Below, in pieces: positions 59,701 through 64,000 of a DNA stretch of 64,000 bases (positions are counted from its first letter, which is position 1; each line of letters opens with the position of its first letter). The stretch comes from Conexibacter sp. CPCC 205762 (GTDB taxonomy: Bacteria > Actinomycetota > Thermoleophilia > Solirubrobacterales > Solirubrobacteraceae). Where the stretch lies: assembly GCF_030646155.1 (NCBI RefSeq), contig NZ_JAUTDN010000005.1:124001-188000 (forward strand). Direction: 5' to 3'. Under the pieces are notes generated by a model that was not told the DNA's origin, searched no databases, and saw only the letters and a program-made list of their open reading frames with translations. The position numbers and the translations under genes were made by a program.

Positions 59701-59966
59701 CCGGCGACGACCACATACCCGCCCGCCCGCACTACCTCGAACTCGACCTCTCTGACGGCCCCCAGCGCATATACCTCGGCCACTTCCACAACGACGGCAA
59801 ACCCACCCCGCCGCCCGAGAGGTGGAGACAGATATGCCAGTGCCAGAAGAACTACGTCCCCCGCCAAGGCGCCCTCTGCCACGAATGCGTCGCCATGTAC
59901 CGAGCCGCCGCCGACTTCGCACGCGAGATGACGCGGGAGGAGGATGACGACGGCGACGAATGCTGA
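59697..59966 (+). CDS. Small zinc-binding protein ending the cassette
   Basis: 89 residues, ATGA coupling. CQCQKNYVPRQGALCHEC supplies CxC and CxxC, a likely zinc knuckle, inside otherwise strand-like sequence. Such proteins are common last genes of actinobacterial mobile-element cassettes. Function unknown. Confidence 0.6.
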   Translation: MTGDDHIPARPHYLELDLSDGPQRIYLGHFHNDGKPTPPPERWRQICQCQKNYVPRQGALCHECVAMYRAAADFAREMTREEDDDGDEC

Positions 59967-60265
59967 GCCGGGAGCCGCCCTCGACCCGGCCGCCTGTGGC
60001 CGTTTCAGGCAGTTCGCGCGCCGGTTCGCTCACCAGTTCGTTCCCTATGTTCGCTCGCCAGTTCGGTTACTGGCTCGTTTCGGCCAAATTCAGTTCGCTC
60101 TGGATTCTAGTCAGAGACACCGAGATCGCCCGCCACGCGGGCGATCTCAGGGTGTCGCAGCCCGGCGACATCTCTCTATGGAGAGTACCTCTGTTGTTCT
60201 TGCCGATTGGCGCTGCTTCGGGAGCTGCCCGTCCAGCGTCTAAGCCGCTGCTGCCGGCGCAGCGG
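59967..60265. repeat. Intergenic region with short GTTCGCTC-type repeats
   Basis: Between 59,990 and 60,075 the words GTTCGCTC, CCAGTTCG and GCCGGTTCG recur five times at uneven spacing, then the hairpin at 60116 follows. No gene is seen. The pattern recalls iterons but is not regular enough to call an origin. Confidence 0.35.
60116..60156. terminator. 18-bp hairpin after the cassette
   Basis: GACACC (60116-60121) plus GAGATCGCCCGC (60122-60133) pair with GCGGGCGATCTC (60137-60148) and GGTGTC (60151-60156), interrupted by two unpaired bases; the loop is CAC. It is 150 bases past the cassette and may terminate it. Confidence 0.6.
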
Positions 60266-60526
60266 TCAACGTCTGTGCGCGGCTTGCTCGGTCGCTCGGA
60301 CCATGCCCTCGCGAAGTTCGGAGGCGACCTTGTTCCAACTGATCGCGAGTTCAAGACGCTCGGCCATGGAGCGCTCACGAGCGGCGATGATCGCGGCCGG
60401 ATTGGCGAGCGGGTCGCGGACGAAGTCGCCGGGGGCGGCTGGTGGCCTGTCGCGATCCGGGCGGCTCACAAATCCAGCGTACTCAGCTCCGCTGCCGATG
60501 CTGCGCTCCGAGCCGGCTCGGCGCAA
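60266..60526 (-). CDS. Small protein divergent from the toxin-antitoxin pair
   Basis: 86 residues. The second half, RERSMAERLELAISWNKVAS followed by ELREGMVRA, resembles the C-terminal helix common to small proteins that accompany toxins or nucleotidyltransferases in actinobacteria (MxERLxxALxLxxxAxEL). No firm family. It reads minus, sharing the upstream region with the antitoxin gene. Could be a small antitoxin or a remnant. Confidence 0.4.
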   Translation of the reverse strand: MRRAGSERSIGSGAEYAGFVSRPDRDRPPAAPGDFVRDPLANPAAIIAARERSMAERLELAISWNKVASELREGMVRATEQAAHRR

Positions 60527-60609
60527 GGCCGGTTCGCGCTGCGAGCGAACAGCGGGGATCCCACATATCTGCTGTTGACCAGCGTGAAACGTACTGCCAT
60601 AGTGAGTAC

Positions 60610-60888
60610 ATGGCCACGGTCAAGGACGAGCGCCTCCAGATCCGCGTCGACCCGCAGCGAAAGCAGCTGCTGGAGCGCGCGGCCGACGCCACCCATCAGA
60701 ACCTCTCGGCGTTCGTGCTTCAAGCCGCCGCTCAACACGCGGAGGAAGTGCTCGCCGAGCGGACGGCGATCAAGCTCTCGCCGCAGGCGGCCGAGGCGTT
60801 CAGCGACGCGCTCGCCCAGCCGGCGAGGGTCAACGAGCGGCTGGCTGCCGCGCTGGACCGCCCGCGCGGCTTCCGCTGGATTGACTGA
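60610..60888 (+). CDS. DUF1778 (TacA-type) antitoxin
   Basis: 92 residues. An RHH start (ERLQIRVDPQRKQLLERAAD), then ATHQNLSAFVLQAAAQHAEE and the C-terminal toxin-binding segment PARVNERLAAALDRPRGFRW are the DUF1778/TacA pattern. It represses the operon and neutralises the acetyltransferase toxin encoded next, which overlaps it. Confidence 0.85.
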   Translation: MATVKDERLQIRVDPQRKQLLERAADATHQNLSAFVLQAAAQHAEEVLAERTAIKLSPQAAEAFSDALAQPARVNERLAAALDRPRGFRWID

Positions 60889-61411
60889 TCTCCGGCGTCC
60901 CGAGCCGCTCGACCCCGCGCGACACGATCGCAGCGGCTTTGACTCCGGCGAGCCCGCCCTCGACGACTGGCTGCGCCGCTACGCCGGCCAGAACCGTCGC
61001 CGCCACACAGCGGCTACCTGGGTCATCGCCACACGCGAAGACACCGTGGTCGCGTACGCGAGCCTCGCCATGACCGCGATCGATCGCAGTGCAGCACCCG
61101 CTGCGGTTGCCAAGCACGCTCCTGATCCCGTCCCCGCGCTGCTGCTGGGTCGTCTTGCCGTGGACGCAACGCACGCTGGGCTCGGCGTCGGCACCGCGCT
61201 CGTCGCGCACGTGCTCGCCACCGCGGCCGAGATCAACACCAAGGCGGCCTGCCGCGCCGTCGTCGTGACCGCCCTCCATGCTCGCGCCCGCCAATGGTGG
61301 GAGCGCCTCGGCTTTCAGTCGTTCCATCCCGACGACCCAACCGACACCGACCTCTACCTCCTGACCAGCGAGATCGACGCGACGCTCGACGCCATCCAGA
61401 CCCGGGCCTAG
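60881..61411 (+). CDS. GNAT acetyltransferase toxin, TacT type
   Basis: 176 residues, beginning at a TTG that overlaps the antitoxin gene by eight bases. The TacT opening (LRRPEPLDPARHDRSGFDSG, ALDDWLRRYAGQN) and the acetyl-CoA motif (LLGRLAVDATHAGLGVGTAL) are present, with YAHARARQWWERLGF-like ALHARARQWWERLGFQ at the end. TacT acetylates aminoacyl-tRNA and stops translation. The start codon is inferred from the conserved N-terminus. Confidence 0.85.
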   Translation: MTDLRRPEPLDPARHDRSGFDSGEPALDDWLRRYAGQNRRRHTAATWVIATREDTVVAYASLAMTAIDRSAAPAAVAKHAPDPVPALLLGRLAVDATHAGLGVGTALVAHVLATAAEINTKAACRAVVVTALHARARQWWERLGFQSFHPDDPTDTDLYLLTSEIDATLDAIQTRA

Positions 61412-61840
61412 CCGACGAGAGCGCCCGCGCGGCGACTTGGGCGTTCTGACAGGACCGGGGGTGGTGCGTGTGGTGGATTGGTCCAACGCGGCGGCGCGTG
61501 GCCGCTACGTGGGGTTCTGACACGCCTCGGCGCCTCCCCGCCGGGATGCCGTGGGCTGCCTAGTGCGCGTGCCACCAATCCCCGTGCATCCATGTTCGTG
61601 AAACGAATAATCGGATGCCCGGGGATGCTGTCGAATTGTCGTGGATTCACTGAAATAGCGCTTGGCTTCGGGGCTGCGTCGAGCTAAGCTCGTTGTACGC
61701 TGAAAACACGGTCGGGACGGGGCGAACGCCCGGCCACCAAGGCGATGAACCAGCCGATCGGATAGGCCGCTGCTCCTTCACGGCCGCTCGATCGGAGTCT
61801 CGGTTCTCGCGAGTTCAACCGAATAGGTGGTGAGACGCGA
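61412..61840. other. 429-base intergenic region upstream of the integrase
   Basis: No gene is seen. It contains the candidate integrase promoter, several AT-richer patches (AAACGAATAATCGG, ACTGAAATAGCG) unlike the flanks, and the word pair GTGGATTC / GCGTCGAGCTA shared with the leader of the XRE cassette. It may include an attachment site; none is identifiable here. Confidence 0.4.
61662..61690 (+). promoter_or_regulatory. Candidate integrase promoter
   Basis: TTGGCT and TAAGCT are 17 bases apart, about 150 bases before the integrase ATG. The -10 fits the actinobacterial TANNNT pattern. Confidence 0.4.
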
Positions 61841-63313
61841 ATGAGTGTGAGAGAGCGCCGAGTTGCGCGTGGAGTGTTCGAGCGGTCCTTCGACGGCGGC
61901 TCGGTCTACGTCCTGCGGTTCACCTCCGAGGGCGAGCGGCACTACGTGACGCTCGGCACCCGCACAGACGGCTGGGATGACCGCAGAGCGACCGAGGAGT
62001 ACGCCAACGTGATGGCCGACGTGCGCCGCAGAATCTGGCTGCCGCCGGACCGCACGAAGGCCAAGCGCGCCCGAGAGCGCGTCGAGGAGAGAACGATCCC
62101 GACGTTCGAGACGTTCGCCGCCGGCTACCTCGAAGGCCGCGTCGGCGAGGTCTCCGAGCGGTCGGTCGCATTCGAGCGCTGGGCGGTCGACCTGCACCTG
62201 CGGCCGTTCTTCGGCAACTACGTGCTGGACGAGATCGACACGCAGCTCGTCGACGACTACCGCCGCCACAAGGTCAGCCAGTCCCGCGCCCGCGGCGCGG
62301 CGATCGAGGCCGGCAGACCGCTGACGGCGAGAATCCGCAGACGCGAGTACGTGCTGCGGCCGTTGGGCGCCACGACGATCAACAAGACGATCGAGATCCT
62401 CCAGACGATCCTCACGCAGGCCGTCGAGTACAAGCTGATCCCCGAGAACCCGGCGGAGGGGAGACGCCGTCGGCTCGCCGTCCCGCCCAAGCAGGCCGCG
62501 CACTTGGAGAGCGTCGATGAGATCGAGGCGCTGCTGCAAGCCGCCGCCGGCCTCGACCGCCAGCCCCGCTACCGCATGGCGGGCCGGCTGCCGTCGATCG
62601 CGACGCTGATCTTCGCCGGCCTGCGCGCCCACGAGCTGTGCCTGCTCAGATGGCGCAACGTCGACCTCGCCAACCGCAAGCTGCGGATCACGAGATCCAA
62701 GACCAAGGCCGGAATCCGCACCATCGACCTTGTCCCGATCCTCCACGCCGCCCTGACCGACTACAAGGCCGACTGCGACTACACCGACCCCGACGACTAC
62801 GTCTTCCCAACCGGGACCGGCGGGATCCGCGACAAGGACAACGTCCGCAACCGCGTCGTCGAGCCCGTCCTGAAGGCCGCCGACGAGCTGCTGATCTCCA
62901 AGGGTCGCAGCCCACTGCCCGAGGGGCTCTCACCGCACAAGCTGCGGCACGCGTTCGCGTCGATCCTCGCCGCGCTCGGCACCGACCCCGTCACGTCCAA
63001 GAGACAGATCGGCCACACCCGCTACGAGTTCACGCTCGAGGTCTACACCCACGACATGGCCACCGACCCGACCCAACGCGCTCGCCTGCGCGAGCTGGTC
63101 AACAGCACCCCGCCCAGACCCGCACCGACGAGCCGCCGAACACCCTCGCCGCCTAACCCAACCCAACGCCGAGGAGGCAGACCATGCAGGTCATCGACGA
63201 CACCCTCACCACCCTCAAGACCCAGCGCGACACGATCGAGACCGAGATCACCACCGAACGCGCCGCCGTCGAGCACAAGCTCGCCGACAGAATCACCGCC
63301 CTCGCCGAGCTGA
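61841..63313 (+). CDS. Tyrosine site-specific integrase
   Basis: 490 residues. Catalytic set of the tyrosine recombinases: Arg in FAGLRAHELCLLRWRNVD, HxxR in LSPHKLRHAFASILAALG, GH in KRQIGHTRYEFTLEVY with the nucleophile Tyr in EVYTHD. The N-terminal SAM-like domain lies near residues 80-200. After residue 415 the sequence turns into Ser/Pro/Arg and overlaps the next gene by 130 bases: this tail looks out of frame, so the true end is probably near 63,156 after one indel. It would insert the right-hand element; its attachment site is unknown. Confidence 0.88.
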   Translation: MSVRERRVARGVFERSFDGGSVYVLRFTSEGERHYVTLGTRTDGWDDRRATEEYANVMADVRRRIWLPPDRTKAKRARERVEERTIPTFETFAAGYLEGRVGEVSERSVAFERWAVDLHLRPFFGNYVLDEIDTQLVDDYRRHKVSQSRARGAAIEAGRPLTARIRRREYVLRPLGATTINKTIEILQTILTQAVEYKLIPENPAEGRRRRLAVPPKQAAHLESVDEIEALLQAAAGLDRQPRYRMAGRLPSIATLIFAGLRAHELCLLRWRNVDLANRKLRITRSKTKAGIRTIDLVPILHAALTDYKADCDYTDPDDYVFPTGTGGIRDKDNVRNRVVEPVLKAADELLISKGRSPLPEGLSPHKLRHAFASILAALGTDPVTSKRQIGHTRYEFTLEVYTHDMATDPTQRARLRELVNSTPPRPAPTSRRTPSPPNPTQRRGGRPCRSSTTPSPPSRPSATRSRPRSPPNAPPSSTSSPTESPPSPS

Positions 63314-63558
63314 ACGCCGTCATCAGAGCCATCGAACGCCAGCAAAGCGCCGGCGCCACCAACGGCACCCGCACCACACGCAGCCACAACCGAGACAAGA
63401 TCCTCGCCGCCATCGCCAACGGACCCAGAACCACCAGAGAAATCTCGGAGGCGACCGGCATCGGCCGCGGATCGGCAGACCGGACGCTCAAGCAGATGGA
63501 GAAAGCTGGGGTTGCCAGAAAGGCTACGGACGGATGGCTCGCGGCCTCGGCGAGCTGA
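63184..63558 (+). CDS. Coiled-coil winged-helix protein
   Basis: 124 residues with a good ribosome-binding site (GGAGGCAGACC). Residues 1-55 are a coiled coil (LKTQRDTIETEITTERAAVE), residues 70-124 a winged-helix (RDKILAAIANGPRTTREISE, ADRTLKQMEKAGVARKATDG). It overlaps the integrase tail and perhaps controls it. Family not recognised; common in actinobacterial elements. Confidence 0.65.
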   Translation: MQVIDDTLTTLKTQRDTIETEITTERAAVEHKLADRITALAELNAVIRAIERQQSAGATNGTRTTRSHNRDKILAAIANGPRTTREISEATGIGRGSADRTLKQMEKAGVARKATDGWLAASAS

Positions 63559-63562
63559 GGGA

Positions 63563-64000
63563 TCAGAAAGGGATGTCGTCGTCCGATGTTTGGGTTTCCC
63601 TTGATTCGTCTGCTGGCGAAGGGAAACCAGTCTCCGATACTGCGACGGCTGCCGCCGGAGCATTCTGAACCGCCGGCTCACTGGCGGACTGATGAGTCCG
63701 GCCGTCCCTACCGGTTCGCCAGAGCTTCACGAGCGAGATCGTCTCGTTGTTCGGGAGGTTCTGCGGCGGAACCGCGCCGAACTGCACGAGCACCGGGAAC
63801 GGCGTGAACTGGCCAGCGAGGACGGCGGTTCCGGTCGGCAGATGCGGCAAAGCCTCAATCGTCGCGCGGTCCGCGTACGCGACCGCGTTTCGGACGGCCT
63901 CGATGTCTCGCTCGTTCATCAGCCGATGCAAGACGTAGTTGTGGAGCTGCGAGAGGATTGTTTGCGAGATGTCCTGCGGGCGTTGGCTAGCAAGAAACAG
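63563..64000 (-). CDS. HerA/FtsK-like ATPase, C-terminal fragment
   Basis: The gene enters from the right edge; 145 residues are visible. LFLASQRPQDISQTILSQLH near the edge is the sensor motif of HerA-like ATPases (Q-R-P, then S-Q), followed by NYVLHRLMNERDIEAVRNAV and LPTGTAVLAGQF. The last 60 residues are low-complexity. HerA proteins act in DNA-end processing or, with a partner nuclease or Sir2/DUF4297, in phage defence. The partner, if any, lies outside the window. Confidence 0.75.
   Translation of the reverse strand: MFLASQRPQDISQTILSQLHNYVLHRLMNERDIEAVRNAVAYADRATIEALPHLPTGTAVLAGQFTPFPVLVQFGAVPPQNLPNNETISLVKLWRTGRDGRTHQSASEPAVQNAPAAAVAVSETGFPSPADESRETQTSDDDIPF

Overview
The window is very GC-rich DNA from an actinobacterium. 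The gram-positive dcw gene set, a MurE of the meso-diaminopimelate type, TadA/B/C genes and actinobacterial histidine-kinase families all fit. The frequent use of the Arg codon AGA beside otherwise G/C-ending codons makes me think of the Thermoleophilia (Conexibacter/Solirubrobacter relatives). That placement is inference, not proof.

Positions 1-24,830 are chromosomal core. They start with the tail of an ABC exporter operon coupled to a NarL-type two-component pair, then a fatty-acid desaturase and a secreted SGNH/GDSL esterase. A minus-strand dcw cluster follows, mraZ-rsmH-ftsL-(small ORF)-ftsI-murE-mraY-ftsW-murG, lacking murF and murD and headed by an array of GTGGG decamers that look like MraZ operators. 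Next come a nitronate monooxygenase carrying an in-frame 14-residue repeat, a tad (Flp pilus) operon, an EAL-HDOD protein converging on an HD-GYP protein, and a CpaB-histidine kinase pair. The response regulator of that pair survives only as its DNA-binding C-terminus at 24,826-24,990, which I read as the left edge of acquired DNA.

Positions about 25,000-57,650 look like an integrative conjugative element or a mosaic of several. The left part holds an unusual operon: an XRE regulator, a GHKL-ATPase/phosphoribosyltransferase fusion and a STAS-like protein. It also holds a secreted NucB-type nuclease, a 1,141-residue secreted protein ending in an amidase domain, and a coupled lipoprotein. The conjugation module (46,074-32,889, minus strand, nearly every junction a 1-8 nt overlap or very short gap) encodes a PASTA membrane protein, VirB2-, VirB6-, VirB3/PrgI- and VirB4-like proteins, an NlpC/P60 hydrolase, a lipoprotein, a SpoIIM-like membrane protein, a VirD4/TraG coupling protein, a MobF relaxase and a small accessory protein. 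Positions 46,600-55,640 form a defence-like cargo block: two TIGR02391-type proteins, two proteins sharing a TGEKYT motif, a nucleoid-associated (NdpA-like) protein overlapping a RelA/SpoT-domain protein, a paralogue of the latter's C-terminal domain, and an HNH-RecQ helicase fusion with a C-terminal membrane segment. The block ends near an excisionase-like gene and the 3' half of a tRNA-His gene with its terminator, a probable attachment site.

Positions 57,690-64,000 belong to a second accessory segment: a fully coupled six-gene cassette led by a second XRE regulator, a TacA/TacT-type toxin-antitoxin pair, a tyrosine integrase, a small winged-helix protein and, entering from the right edge, the C-terminus of a HerA-like ATPase.

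The strongest candidates for undescribed systems are the XRE/ATPase-phosphoribosyltransferase/STAS operon (25,051-27,321), the NdpA + RelA/SpoT + paralogue trio (50,836-53,315) and the HNH-RecQ-membrane fusion (53,361-55,637).
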